From assembly GCF_037975245.1 (NCBI RefSeq), contig NC_092570.1, forward strand, positions 203,501 to 267,500: a stretch of 64,000 nt of DNA, written 5' to 3'. The translations under genes were made by a program, and so were the position numbers. Below, piece after piece: positions 47,258 to 58,399 of this stretch (its first letter is position 1; every line of letters begins with the position of its first letter). The notes beneath the pieces are model-generated. The model did no database searches and was not told the DNA's origin. It saw nothing but the letters and a program-made list of their open reading frames with translations. This stretch comes from Apostichopus japonicus. Its lineage: Eukaryota > Echinodermata > Holothuroidea > Aspidochirotida > Stichopodidae.

Positions 47258-48880
47258 TCACAGTCCACTTGGTCTGGCTTGCCATACTGCAGAAACATCA
47301 TCCAGAGAAGGGTCAGCGGGAGGGCTTTTTCGTCTCTGGCTCTGAAATGTGATGAAAACCATTTTTGTTTAGCTCAGCTGATTCCTCCCAAACTGACCCA
47401 CAGGACATACCCCAATGTATTCCTGATCTGTTTCGAACATGTTAAACTGATATTGCCTGTCACTCCAGTGCAACTGTTAAGTTACTCAGAATAAGAGAAT
47501 AGAATTGAAGGTGTTCTTTGCCAAAACTGGATCATTGGGATTTGTAAACCACAGCCTAACTATAACAGTATATACTTAGTCTAAAGGAAAGCTTACTGAA
47601 ATGCTATCTAGGTACACAGTTCACCTCAATACTACATATCCAGTCCATTTAAAGGTTTATGCATAGGTTGTTACACTGTATTAAAGACAGGTATAGGGGA
47701 CAAGAGATAGATAGGGGGCATAATTTGTGATAAAACATTCAAATTTGTTGCTCGTCAAATTATACCTTAATCTCCATGGGTGGCAAGCACTGGTTCCTAT
47801 AGTTACTACAGTAGATCTCCCATGGAAGTATCAGGATATCTATTTCTGCTGTCAGAGTTGTTTGGAATTTGTTGTTACCTCATCTAACCAGTTGAGTCCA
47901 TTGATACCACAGCCATTCAAAGTATATAGCTGTGAATGCTGAGGACTTGGCACATCAACTTTCTCTGCAAATAGACAAACAACAGAAAATTAATGATAGG
48001 CTGAGTAGGCTCAAACCCCCTTGATGCACATATGCAGGAGCAGAAAATGCATACCTTTGTGGAATATTTGCTAAATAAGACTCAAAACATTCTCTGTTCA
48101 GGGTATTAGCACCCAGCAGCCACTCCACTTAGGATACAGAACCCTACAACATTGCTACAGCTGGTGTAGACTTGGTCTAGGAGTAGGAAGTAGGATACTA
48201 ACATAGCGCCACTATGAACCTGAGGCCTAGGCCTAAGCTAACAACATTATTGGTATTTCATGCATTGAAACTGAGTTTTTGTCCTTAGTTAAACACCAGG
48301 TTCTTCCAACTTTAGCAAAAATATCCTAAAATATGAGTACCATGTACTTTAGCCTACAAGAGCAGAAGGTAAGTCCCACTCCGAAGATCTTCAGTTCAGA
48401 GTGCACGAAATGCAGACGGGGTTGGTGGTCGACGAAGTGTCTAGAAACTTGACGTATGCTAGCCTACACCACAGACGCTCTTAACATTATACTAAGAATA
48501 TAGGCCTAGTATACTAGCTAATAATACACATTTATATAAAATATGTCAAATAAGTGTGTATTACTGCTACTATAGTACTATACATCTACGAGGGCATGTG
48601 GGCTACACCAGGTAGACTAAACTCCTAGCCTAGCTTCGTCCTAGCGTTAGCAACAGTTTTGCTTACTAAGGCCTAACGTTATAACTTTACCCATACTTTC
48701 CAGCCAAAAATATCGCGGATATTCAAACCTTCCTTGAACATTATGTCAATTGTGTCAATTATTATTTATAAGAATTTCAGTTGTGATTGAACTTACGTAA
48801 CTGACGACATTTTGAAACTGCTTCTGACAGTTTGCTAAATGATTAAGAATCTTCTCATTTTGTTGATAGCCCTGTTCTAT
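47258..48880 (-). CDS. Candidate small spliced gene inside the TIR element
   Basis: No known family was recognised. Minus-strand pieces that fit: 48797-48880 (acceptor CTAACTGCAG, donor TAC|GTAAGT), microexon 48055-48070 (TTTAG / G|GTATGC), 47879-47964 (ATTTGCAG / GAG|GTAACA) and 47258-47341 (CACATTTCAG, ending TGA). They add to 90 codons in one frame. The first reads IEQGYQQNEKILNHLANCQK, coiled-coil-like; the third KVDVPSPQHSQLYTLNGCGI; the last SQRRKSPPADPSLDDVSAVW. A minus-strand AATAAA (47242-47247) lies 10 nt after the stop. An alternative start is ATG at 48808-48810. The 5' end is unresolved. Either the element's own gene or captured host exons. Confidence 0.35.
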
Positions 48881-48902
48881 CTGCAGTTAGGCAATGGCCG
48901 CA

Positions 48903-48947
48903 AGTACGACGTACGACGTACCACGTACGTGCATACCGTATATATAA
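48903..48947 (-). promoter_or_regulatory. TATA-like box and ACGT-rich segment
   Basis: TATATATA at 48939-48946 is followed in the minus direction by repeated GTACG/ACGTAC words (48904-48930) and then the first candidate exon. Spacing would suit initiation near 48910, but that conflicts with treating 48880 as a splice acceptor, so only one of the two readings can be right. Confidence 0.25.
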
Positions 48948-49296
48948 TCGCCGGCCGTCGTCTGAATTTTTGATCTCTGATCAGCTGAGCACACGGTATT
49001 CTACGGTACGATGATTGGATAAAAATAATGACGTCATTGGTCAAAGCTGAAGGTTAAAGAAAGTAAACAAACAGAAGACTAGAACATTCTCGTCACGCTT
49101 ACATACATGACATGCTTAGTGAGTGTCAAAAAATTTCATACAAATTTATGTGACTAATTTATGTTAGTCGAACGACCATGCAAATTGGTCTGCTACTAAC
49201 GAATTGGTAATGACTAGCTAACTCTAGTCACTGTGACTAGATTTTTGCCATTCGTGACTAACTAATGTTTACAGTGTAGGAATTGATTGTGTGAAT

Positions 49297-50125
49297 AATT
49301 GATTCTCATGGGGAAGGGATTTTGCAAAACGTGCGGAAAAAATTTAAGTTTAAATAGGGGCTTTATTATCATGCCCATATACTTTATACTTGTTACCTTT
49401 ATTCTTGGTGGGCTTCTTGTACAAGCTACGGCTTCCAAGCCCTTCCACCATTTTTCTCTCCGTAATTTCCATTATTTTTCTTTTATTTGAATTACTACTT
49501 TTATTTTCTTTGCATGGTATTGTCTTCACAGTCCTATTATTATATAAACATTGTGAGAAAATGGAAAAATAAATGAAATAAATGAAATAAATGAAATAAA
49601 TACTTCCTCGATATTCTTCGAAAAATACATAATTTTGGAGTAATGTAAAATCACGCTCGTCTGGAACTATTTATGTCACCGGGTCGGCAGCTCCCATGTC
49701 ACCGGGTCAGCAGGTCCCATGTCACCGGATCGGCAGCTCCCATGTCACCGGGTCGGCAGGTCCCTAGTCACCGATCGGAAGGTTTCTGATTCTCATGGGG
49801 AAGGGATTTTGCTAAACGTGCGACAAAAATTTAAGGTGAAATACTTCCTCGACATTCTTCGAAAAATACATAATTTTGAAGTAATGTAAAACCACGCTCG
49901 TTTTGAACTATTTATGTCACCGGATCGGCAGGTCCTATGTCACCGGGTCGGCAAGTCCCATGTCACCGGGTCGGCAAGTCCAATGTCACAGGGTCAGCTG
50001 GTCCCATGTCACCGGGTCGGCAGCTCCCATGTCACCGGGTCGGCAGCTCCCATGTCACCGGGTCGGCAGGTCCTATGTCACCGGGTCGGCAGGTCCCATG
50101 TCACCGGGTCGGCAGGTCCCATGTT
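49297..50125. repeat. 23-bp GC-rich array within a local duplication
   Basis: ATGTCACCGGGTCGGCAGGT plus CCC repeats at 49673-49770 (4-5 units) and 49913-50120 (9 units). The flanks are duplicated too: GATTCTCATGGGGAAGGGAT at about 49300 and 49790, and AATACTTCCTCGA(T/C)ATTCTT at about 49600 and 49840. Thus a block of about 240 bp containing the array was duplicated. Short open frames here are artefacts. Confidence 0.85.
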
Positions 50126-50129
50126 TAAC

Positions 50130-51780
50130 ATCTTCAGGTTTCACTTAACGAAAATAAAAAAAATACTTCATGCCATATTTCATGCGCACCTATCCCAGAC
50201 TCCGTGCCTGACCCCATCCCATAAACGAGCTTTTTAGGAGTTGTTTATCATAAGAATCTCTATCATTAGTAAAAGATATGAAGGAGGCGGTTCGTTTAAT
50301 TGTTCCTCCTTCAAAACATTGTTAGACAAAATAATTCGATATCTTCACAATTACTAACTGCGTTGATGTGTTTTCTTTATCACCATGCAGATCAAATTTA
50401 GAACTTAGAGTACATTTTCCAGTCAGGATATATATATTAATCACGACATCTACAAAAGTTTTCTTTTTAAGTTCAAGAGACAACACAAAACTATAAAATG
50501 GTATTCATCTAAGCACTGAAATCCCGCACTTTCCCTAACTGCAAACTTTGTGTAGAAAAACACATGGCGGATAATAATGTTTATCGCCTGCTAACTATTT
50601 AGCATGCAGACACGCTAACAGATGTAAAACTCAGACGTTGTGGAAGTCATATCTAACGTATGTAGTTATTAATCAGGATATGGTTCGATATAACACACAT
50701 TAATGTATAGATAACTTGACATACTTAGAACATGTATGAGGGAAAAAATAAACAAACTAAAGCACGAAAAGAAAAGAGGACTTAATGTTGTTCTCTAACT
50801 TCGACTCGTTGCCAACACAAAAGCAACACATTGGCATGCGGGAGGCTTCGGTGAGATGGGGCCCTTGGGGAGTCCATTTAATGAAGTAAGATGATTTTAT
50901 TGGAGTGTCCCCGGACAAAATGCTTGAGAGGTCTGCGGGGAACAGCTAATCTGGGTCGCAGTTGGAGAATGCAACGAATGCATCAGAATAATGAATGCAT
51001 TCTTGGAATGCCATGAGTATGATGCGGCTAGCTATCAGAGCAGGGTCAATAGGAATTCCTGACGGGTCAATTCTTTAGCAACTCATAGTTTGTAACTGAA
51101 AAATAAGTTGAATGCGCCCTCAGTTAGTTATAGTATTTGTTGTTTGTTAAATTAAGGGATATTCAGGTGATTGACACTGATTGCTTTACATAATTGCCTG
51201 CATCTTTAGGTCAAAACCACACCTTCATAGGCTATTTATACTGAGATGAGGATCCAGGAAACAGTGTTGAATATGTAATGAAATAAGTGTTAGATTGCTT
51301 TAATTTACATATTGTAACTACGTGGTTAAAGGGATAGTCTGGTTGCAGACAATAACACACGTACAGGGAAGACAAAAATATGTATTTTTTTTTTAAATTC
51401 CTTTAGATGAACCCTTCATGTACCTTAAATCTAGATGATTTTTAAGTTGACTCGTTTTGTGCAAGAAAAAACAATGTCTCTAGGAATTGGGTAAATTTAA
51501 CTAGTTACCATTTTATTTTTTGGCGTTTGGATTTTTAAAATTGCTAATTATAGGGTTAATTTATATCTTCGTTTTGTTTTATAAAAAATGTTGTGGCCCT
51601 GCAGTTCGACATTTATTTATGTAAAACGACGTTTCCTTATTACCTGAAAATTTAAAAGCAACTCGGCCAGTCAGGCTATTAATTCGTTGCAATAAGATTT
51701 TTCATCACACAAAGTCATGCAACGTACAGACGCGTTTGCCGCATTTAGTAGGAAAAATCTAGCAAGATGAAATAAATATA
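50130..51780. other. Intergenic, no feature
   Basis: AT-rich sequence without recognisable gene or repeat array. Confidence 0.45.
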
Positions 51781-51789
51781 AATGAGACC

Positions 51790-52716
51790 AATAACATAAG
51801 TTTCCTTTATTCAAGTATAAATAGCATAAAATACAATTTATAAATAGGAGAGTATAAAAAGTTATGATACAAAGATTACAATAAAAGGGAAAGCGATTAA
51901 AGACATTTAAAATGTAAGAAACATAATCAACAGTTTTGAAAATTTAAGTTAAACTGGGAATGATAAGGAAATATCAAAGAGGATACATTAAATCATTTCA
52001 AATTCCATTTTGAATAAAATAGATGCTCTGTATAAATATGGATTTTTTGAAAATTTGAACCCTATGTTTTGGTTTTATTGCACGATTTCGTAAATTATAG
52101 TTAGTTTACAGACAAAGAGAGTTGAGTTCTTTATTAAGAGGTTGTTTACTATCCTTATGAATATTCATGGTGATTCTAATCAATTCACTTTTAGCTGCAC
52201 CGTTAACCAATTCAGTAATGCTCTTAACAATCCAACTTAAAAATCTTAGCACAATACTTTAAGAAAGCTCTCATACCTTGTTTATCACAAGTTAATAAGA
52301 AATGATACCAAACAGGGACAGCGTATACTAAATCAGGCAGAATCCATGTAACAAATATTTGTTTCTTCACCTCTAAACATGTGACTATATCAATAACAAG
52401 TGTTAAAATAGCATCCGTACATGATACTCCACAATACGAACTGACAATTATTCCCATGTAGACCAATAGCTATGGTAATAAATGGTAACAATGCCTTTTG
52501 CATGCAATTAAATGCAATACTAGCCACATCAATTGGTCTGTAGTTATGTACAGAAGTGGGGTTAGAAACCTTGGGTAAGGGTGCAGTTATTGTGTGCTTC
52601 CATAAGGAGGGAATTATACTCTGATTGATACTTTTATAAAATATTTCAGTAAAAATACTTGACAGTTGATTTGAAACAATACTTAAAAACCCACCAATAA
52701 TATATACGATTTGCAA
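51790..52716 (-). mobile_element. Decayed CR1-like LINE fragment
   Basis: The minus strand encodes LSSIFTEIFYKSINQSIIPS, LWKHTITAPLPK and NPTSVHNYRPIDVASIAFNC, the classic reverse-transcriptase start of CR1/jockey LINEs (VPxxWKxxxxxPxPK, NxYRPI). Further down, another frame gives FVTWILPDLVYAVPVWYHFL, matching the C-terminal LxYAxPVW motif. The catalytic core between them is missing and stops follow, so the copy is dead. The AT-rich 3' part runs to about 51790. Confidence 0.8.
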
Positions 52717-52719
52717 TCA

Positions 52720-55100
52720 ATCAAAGTAAGACACACCCAAAACACTATCGACGAATGGAGGTTAACCGCTGAGTACCGGTAGTAGTTAATGAGTTCATTC
52801 GTTGTCAACATTTCATAGCCGAGACACTTGAGCATATGTGGAAAATGGAAACTTTCAACGGTTTCAACTTTTACGTCATTCCTTTGAAATGAAACTACAC
52901 TATCAAAGCAGTGTAGATCAATATCGTATTAACTTGTACCAAACCCAAACCGGACTGGATTTAATCATGAAGAGGTGTCACCCCTGCGGTCCTTGAAGCC
53001 TCTCATCATCTGTGGGGGAGTGAGGTTCCTCTCCCAGATTAAATAAAATATGATACCTGGGAATGTTCTGAGGAATATTAATCCCACAACCACATCGCTC
53101 TCTTAATTCTTATCCAGCTTAACTCGAAGTAGAGGAGTTTCTGGAAAGTGCTTCTGGAAACTTAGTGATTTGAATCCTGCTAAAATTCGGGGTCAATTCT
53201 GATGACCTTTAAAAGCTTCTATACCTTATTAGTAGTATACATTTCAGATTGTAAATAAGGTTATCCGTTTAACGAAATTAATCTGACCGCGTCATGGACT
53301 TTGAGACTAGTTTTTCCTTGGTAACTGATCGTTGTACACAATACAGAACGATACTCAAGTAAGTTAGTTGACGAGGACACATAAGTGTATGTTTCTATAA
53401 GTGTCTGTGTGGAAAGACGAACTTTTCATGGTCAATCCTGCTTTGAAACTCAACAAAAATTTAGGAAAAAAGTTGTTTTTTTTGTTATTCGTTGTTGAAC
53501 AATGTCGGTGCGGTATACCTGAACTGTAGAGAGACAAACAAAGGCTATGCGACGTAACTGGTGAAGGAAACCAGCAACGGTGGTTTTTACAGAGCGAAAA
53601 AAAAAAAGCTTGAAGGCCTAACAACTTTTCTGGTTCTGTCTTTGGTGGTAAGTTTGACTCATAAAATCACAGTGGATATTTGTTTAGGAATTAAAGCAGT
53701 TATTCTATTATGCCTATACATGAGTGGAATGATGCAAAATATAAATAAGCCTAAAATAAAGAGTATAGACCTTCATCACGTAAATTGGATGCCAACTTAA
53801 AGCCATTATGACACGCATGCACCAAGCGATGAAGTTGGAAGGTAGAGGCGGGGTAGACCAGGAAGAGGAGAAGGGGGTGGGGGATCGGGACTCGGGGTCA
53901 GAGCAACAGCTGCTAACGACACCCGGTGTAAGACAGCCGTCAAAGCTATCATGCTAGTAGTCGAATATACTGTTTACTATATATGGTTACTACTGTTATT
54001 CTTTGTAGTTCGTGCAAAACGGAGAGTGTCATTTTTCCGTTGAGGAGCAAACCGTAAGATCACCCGGGCCCAACAATGAATCCACTACGCAGTTCGCACC
54101 ACAAAAAAAGTTGCGATTAACTAAAACGGTACTCGAAGTCACATAGTTAGGTATATAGTTATATATTATCAGCGTTGTCCCCAAAATATGCTATAAAGTC
54201 AGATAATGGTCAACCTTGCTCAAATTTCAACAAGTATTTTCAGTACTGCCGCTCTGAAAGCATGTTATTTACTCTGAGATATTCAATTATTGTCTGTTTT
54301 AGACCTCCTCACTGACAAGGGATCAAGCCATGTAGGAAAGCAGCATTTCAAAACTTCTAACTACTTTGGGGCCAAACCGATCAATTACATAAACAAAAGA
54401 CAAAGGGATGAAAAGGAAATGGTGTGGTACTATTCATATAAACAAAGAGGCCCGCATAGTGTAGTGAGTGAATATAATAATTAGTATCTATCATTATTTC
54501 TTCTTATGTAGACAAACTCCACGTATATTACGTGCTACTTCATTCCTCCAATAACGATCTCGTTGGGTTGTCTCGTATTCGGCGGATACTGCTAAGTGAC
54601 TTGAAAGGGAAGACGATCTTGTGTCTGCTTATTTTCCGACTCGAGAAAAATTGTGGTGAGAAGGTCAAATAATGGCCAATCCAGTTCAAACCTCATGAAG
54701 CCTTTGACTGTAATCTTCAAAACGTTTTACTTGGGCAGACATTGAATTGTCTAAATGGACCCTCCTTTTTGTTTATGTTTGTCAGAAACTACTAGTTTTC
54801 CAAACTTTAGCATACTAATTTCGCAGCAATTACTGAATACCTTTACTCTTTAAAAAATCGACAGATAGGTCCATACGTTGCCATAGACGAAGGCAGCTGC
54901 AACACTTTCACAGTAGATGTTCCTATATATAGCCTCAGTTGTTTGCATATATTATTCTGTAGACGAACTATTTTGTTATGCTCATCAACTAACTAGCGTT
55001 ACTATTTAATCATACTTTCTGTTTCGAAAGCGTACAAGAAAAATTACATCCTCGGTAGATAGCTTTATGCTAATATTGTTAAATAGTATATCTGATTACA
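52720..55100. other. Intergenic upstream of the 55-kb gene, no feature
   Basis: No exon is recognised. 5' non-coding exons of the gene at 55159 may be here because an acceptor-like site sits just before its ATG. Confidence 0.4.
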
Positions 55101-55103
55101 GGT
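55088..55103 (+). promoter_or_regulatory. Possible 3' splice site of a 5' UTR intron
   Basis: GTATATCTGATTACAG lies 55 bp before the ATG at 55159. Such an acceptor near the start codon is common for genes whose coding sequence is in one exon. It is a motif match only. Confidence 0.3.
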
Positions 55104-55158
55104 GAACTAAGAATTGGTAATTATAGCAATAAACATAACCAGCTAGGGCAAAAATAAT

Positions 55159-56451
55159 ATGGAGCAAGAAGAGGCAATCGATTCGTCGAAAGGCAGAACA
55201 GCAAAACGTGAAACAGATGGAGCCCTTCCAAAATTGAACTACACCAAGAAAGAGATCTCTCTGCTGCACGAACGAACGACCGGGTTTCGTGATAAAGAAT
55301 CTTCAAAGTTGGATAAGAACGCTAACTATTTAGGAGGATATTCAGCGAAGAGGAAATCAGTTAACACCGAAAGCGATTCCTCCATTCAGTCCCCACGGGG
55401 AATTTCATCTAAAACAGTTGAGGAAATTTCTGCTTTCCCAATTTCCAACGAAGGAGAACATTCCGTCTATAAAGGAGATTACACTGGTTATAAAAGGACG
55501 TTATCGACAAAAACGGAAACTTCAAACCTCAACGATATAAATGTTCTCAATACTATTGGGAAACCTGGAACTACTTTAGTCGATTTTGGGTTCATGAAAG
55601 TCGATTGTTTGAAACATCTAGCAAGTACAAGTGATTGGAACCAACCGTCGCCACCTGTTGTTAATATTCACGACAAATTTGCCAAATCCAATCGTTTCTT
55701 CGCAACAAAGCTAGACGACGATGCACTGTCCAGAAGTAGTTTGATTAGTAAATATGAAAGACAAGAAGCGCTTGACGTTAAATGTGACGTCACAATTTCA
55801 GCAAAGCCTGGTGCGGCCTTTGGAATTAATGAGGATGAACCAAATTTAGAGAAGAGTGTCATTCATGAGCAAGAAATGCATGAAAAGTATAAACAATTAG
55901 CACTGAGAACCGAAGATCATCTTAAACAAGCAAAAAGAGATAAACACGTGACATTTCGTGAAGATCTAAATGAAATATTTCTTTTGAAAAGTCGGGGAAA
56001 TACTACCGAAACAGATGAAAGTTTAAAAACACATGGTGTTACTAGACTACCTACCATTGGTCAAAACTACAGAAGTAGAATTTTCTGCAAGAAAAGTCTG
56101 CACTACAATATAAGTCAACCGTGGTATGACAAACGCCCTCGGATTAAATACCGCTCTAACTATGAAGCTATAAGTAATACAGTCCCTGTTTCCAGCATAA
56201 AAGCAAAACCTTCTCAACAAATTTCCAAGAGCCGTCCGCAATATAGCAATTCATGGAAACCAAAAGTATCAATCACGTGGGCCGATGATCAGCCAATGAG
56301 AGTAGAAATATTACCTGGCTACCATGACAACCGAATTGGGGTAAGTTTACGAGAAGATGATGACCTTTGGCCTCAGATCAAACTTAGGGTCATTTTGAGA
56401 ATGCTTGATGGACAACATTATCGTCAAGAAATTAAAAGATGGAGTTTGTAA
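55159..56451 (+). CDS. Intact 430-residue protein of unknown family
   Basis: An uninterrupted frame from ATG (context AATAATATGG) to TAA. I do not recognise the family. It is not built from repeats, unlike the other long frames here. The protein is hydrophilic, rich in Lys, Ser, Glu and Asp, with no signal peptide or membrane segment, probably largely disordered to about residue 230. A charged helix-prone stretch (EKSVIHEQEMHEKYKQLALR) is followed by KHVTFREDLNEIFLL, whose KHVTF fits the RVxF-type PP1-docking consensus. The C-terminus (VSITWADDQPMRVEILPGYH, then IKLRVILRMLDGQHYRQEIK) looks folded. AATAAA is present at 56987. A retained ORF of this length suggests selection, but a taxon-restricted gene and a transposon-derived one cannot be separated here. 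Confidence 0.7.
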   Translation: MEQEEAIDSSKGRTAKRETDGALPKLNYTKKEISLLHERTTGFRDKESSKLDKNANYLGGYSAKRKSVNTESDSSIQSPRGISSKTVEEISAFPISNEGEHSVYKGDYTGYKRTLSTKTETSNLNDINVLNTIGKPGTTLVDFGFMKVDCLKHLASTSDWNQPSPPVVNIHDKFAKSNRFFATKLDDDALSRSSLISKYERQEALDVKCDVTISAKPGAAFGINEDEPNLEKSVIHEQEMHEKYKQLALRTEDHLKQAKRDKHVTFREDLNEIFLLKSRGNTTETDESLKTHGVTRLPTIGQNYRSRIFCKKSLHYNISQPWYDKRPRIKYRSNYEAISNTVPVSSIKAKPSQQISKSRPQYSNSWKPKVSITWADDQPMRVEILPGYHDNRIGVSLREDDDLWPQIKLRVILRMLDGQHYRQEIKRWSL

Positions 56452-56986
56452 TAATAGGTCTAGCTGATTTGGGGAAAAGTGAATGGGAAGGTGCGTGATT
56501 TTTAATTTTGTGTAATTTTGCCATTTATTTGGCATCTTATGAGTGAATGACATCTTTCACGCTGTTACCAGATATCACAGCAGTTTGAAAATTCATATCT
56601 TCGCGATACAACATGCTATGAGGATGTGTTTTTGACCAAGCGATGAAGAAAATTTGCTGCTATTTTGCTAAGCGATCAACTCCAGCCGCCAGAGAAGCCT
56701 TTGAGCATTCTTCCTCATTTAGACATTTTATTCGCTAGTTGGAAACTTATAAATGTTTTGGAAAAACCTGGAAAATGAGAATCCAGGAAGTATTTAGAAA
56801 ACACTTGTCACTTTTTAGCACTGCTAACATTTTGGGGACAATATGATGTCCTATTAAGACGACAAATGCTTGTTGTCGTTTTAAGACATAACATACGGAA
56901 TGAACTCCCGGTAGAGAATCGGGCAGAGGCTACGGCACACAGGGGTGCTGATAATCTGTTAAACTAATGGCAATTTTAAAAGGTAC

Positions 56987-56992
56987 AATAAA
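56987..56992 (+). terminator. AATAAA polyadenylation signal
   Basis: It lies about 535 bp after the TAA of the 430-residue gene, in a plausible 3' UTR position. Confidence 0.35.
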
Positions 56993-57131
56993 ATGTCATC
57001 GTTCATTGATTCCGTTTCTCTCTCTATCTCTCTATCAATAAGTAAATAATGATCAGTGCTATATTAAAGTTGAATCTTGCGGTAGAGTATACCCTGTCCA
57101 TCAGCGTCGACTTGGGGTAAGGAGTGGACCA

Positions 57132-57191
57132 CTATTAGTCAGAGCCGTATATAGAGAGCCGTATATCTCTATATACGGCTCTGCTATTAGT
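57132..57191. mobile_element. 44-bp hAT-like remnant with perfect TIRs and 8-bp target duplication
   Basis: CAGAGCCGTATATAGAG (57140-57156) and its exact inverse CTCTATATACGGCTCTG (57167-57183) surround a 10-base loop that itself repeats part of the arm. CTATTAGT flanks both ends (57132-57139 and 57184-57191). CAG...CTG termini plus an 8-bp duplication are the hAT pattern. Nothing but the ends is left. Confidence 0.8.
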
Positions 57192-57199
57192 TACTTACT

Positions 57200-57925
57200 A
57201 GCGCCCTCGATTTATTTTAACGCCTCCCCCCCCCCTCCTATCACGTAATCATGTTTAGAGATTGTTTAACCCCGTTGGGAAATAACATTAACTGCCACGG
57301 GCAAGACTATAATTATTCACTGTGGAAAGTGCGGAAATTCATAAATAATTCATTGGCATTCAAGTTTTCTTTACAGTTAATGCATCTCGAAAATGAATGG
57401 TGGTAAAATGGTATGAAGACATTAAGTTTGGGGTAATGATTCATTCATGCAATGAACCAGACTTGATTAGGTAGCTAATATAGCTATACGCTGGTTTGGC
57501 ACGTATTTTGTAACACATTTGCTGCTAAAATCAGTAGCAAAATCTTGACAGTAAATGAATTAGTTGTAGCAAAAGAAGTCAGAGTTGATAAACCGTATCA
57601 TAAAAATGGACTGGATTAACTGAATCGATGAAGCAAACCTATAACAAGCATAATTGGTCTTTGCGAAAGAAGTATTTGATATCAACAACTAAGAAATATA
57701 TTCTTCCGTTTGGGAGATACCACATGTATAACGCTTCTTCGGCATATAAGCAAGATCGAAGATTTGAGCAAGTCTACGTCATCGATCCACGTAGGCCTGT
57801 ATTTTTGGAGGATTTTTATATTATTACAAAGTTAAATTTTCACAGAAATGATATTGCAAATACGGATTTTGAAGTTATTAAGACGCCCTTATTGGTTTCA
57901 GTGGAGAAAATTGTTTTCTTAGTTA
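57200..57925. other. Intergenic, no feature
   Basis: A C-run near 57228 and AT-rich sequence. The open frame starting at 57628 has no recognised similarity and runs into the G tract. Confidence 0.4.
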
Positions 57926-57927
57926 TT

Positions 57928-57980
57928 TTTTGGGGGGAGGGGGGGGGGGGGAGGGGGGGGGAGGGGGGGGGGAGGGGGGA
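57928..57980 (+). repeat. Poly-G tract with G-quadruplex potential
   Basis: Runs of 3 to 13 G separated by single A residues over about 50 bp on the plus strand. It would code Gly/Glu/Arg in the overlapping frame, an artefact. Confidence 0.9.
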
Positions 57981-58344
57981 GAACCGGTTTCATCAGAAAG
58001 ATCTCTGTGGTATATACGCCTATAAGCGACAATCTCCATATCATGATACTAACTATAGTTATGATAATGTATTTTAACCAGATAAACTCTTCCTTTCTAC
58101 AAGATATGAATCAAAATAGCCTCTGTGATGTCATAATGACAGGTGCTCATCAAAAGGTTTACTTTCCTACCTTAATACATAGATGTTGATATATCTTTGA
58201 AATGAAATACATTTGAAATTTTCTTAGTTATCGGTGTTCTCTTTATTTCATCAGAATTCATCTTTTTAATAGAAATATTGTTTTCCTCTGTGGATATATG
58301 ATTGAAATATTACAAAGAAAAACAAGACATTTTCAGCTTAATTC

Positions 58345-58390
58345 CCCCCCCCCGCCCCTCCCCGCCCCTCCCCGCCCCTCCCCGTCTCTC
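58345..58390. repeat. C-rich tract (CCCCGCCCCT repeats)
   Basis: CCCCGCCCCTC is repeated four times after a C9 run, so the minus strand could form a G-quadruplex. It is 370 bp from the poly-G tract of opposite orientation. Confidence 0.9.
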
Positions 58391-58399
58391 CCACCAATC

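Larger units (their letters stand above)
44431..49276. mobile_element. 4.85-kb TIR DNA transposon with TA target duplication
   Basis: The left end is CACTGTAAACAATAGTTAGT and the inverted right end CACTGTAAACATTAGTTAGT, each followed by CA (22 bp, one mismatch). TA flanks both ends (44429-44430 and 49277-49278). Inside both ends the motif TAGTCA/TGACTA is repeated many times: about 44441-44700 on the left, including a duplicated CTCTATCGACCA block, and 49150-49260 on the right. Such subterminal repeats are typical transposase-binding regions. No long transposase frame is present. It contains a SINE and a candidate spliced unit. TA duplication fits Tc1/mariner or ISL2EU/Harbinger-like groups; I cannot decide. 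Confidence 0.8.

Noticed and set aside
47234-47494. Plus-strand 86-codon frame as a coding exon
   Set aside because: It overlaps the minus-strand exon with better splice sites and a poly(A) signal; no plus-strand partner was found.
48332-48370. Plus-strand start exon MSTMYFSLQEQK with donor GTAAGT
   Set aside because: It has an ATG and a good donor, but no downstream plus-strand exon could be found, and it lies in an intron of the minus-strand candidate.
57628-58077. 149-codon frame as a gene
   Set aside because: The last third is coded by the poly-G tract, the rest matches nothing known and has no splice or promoter support.
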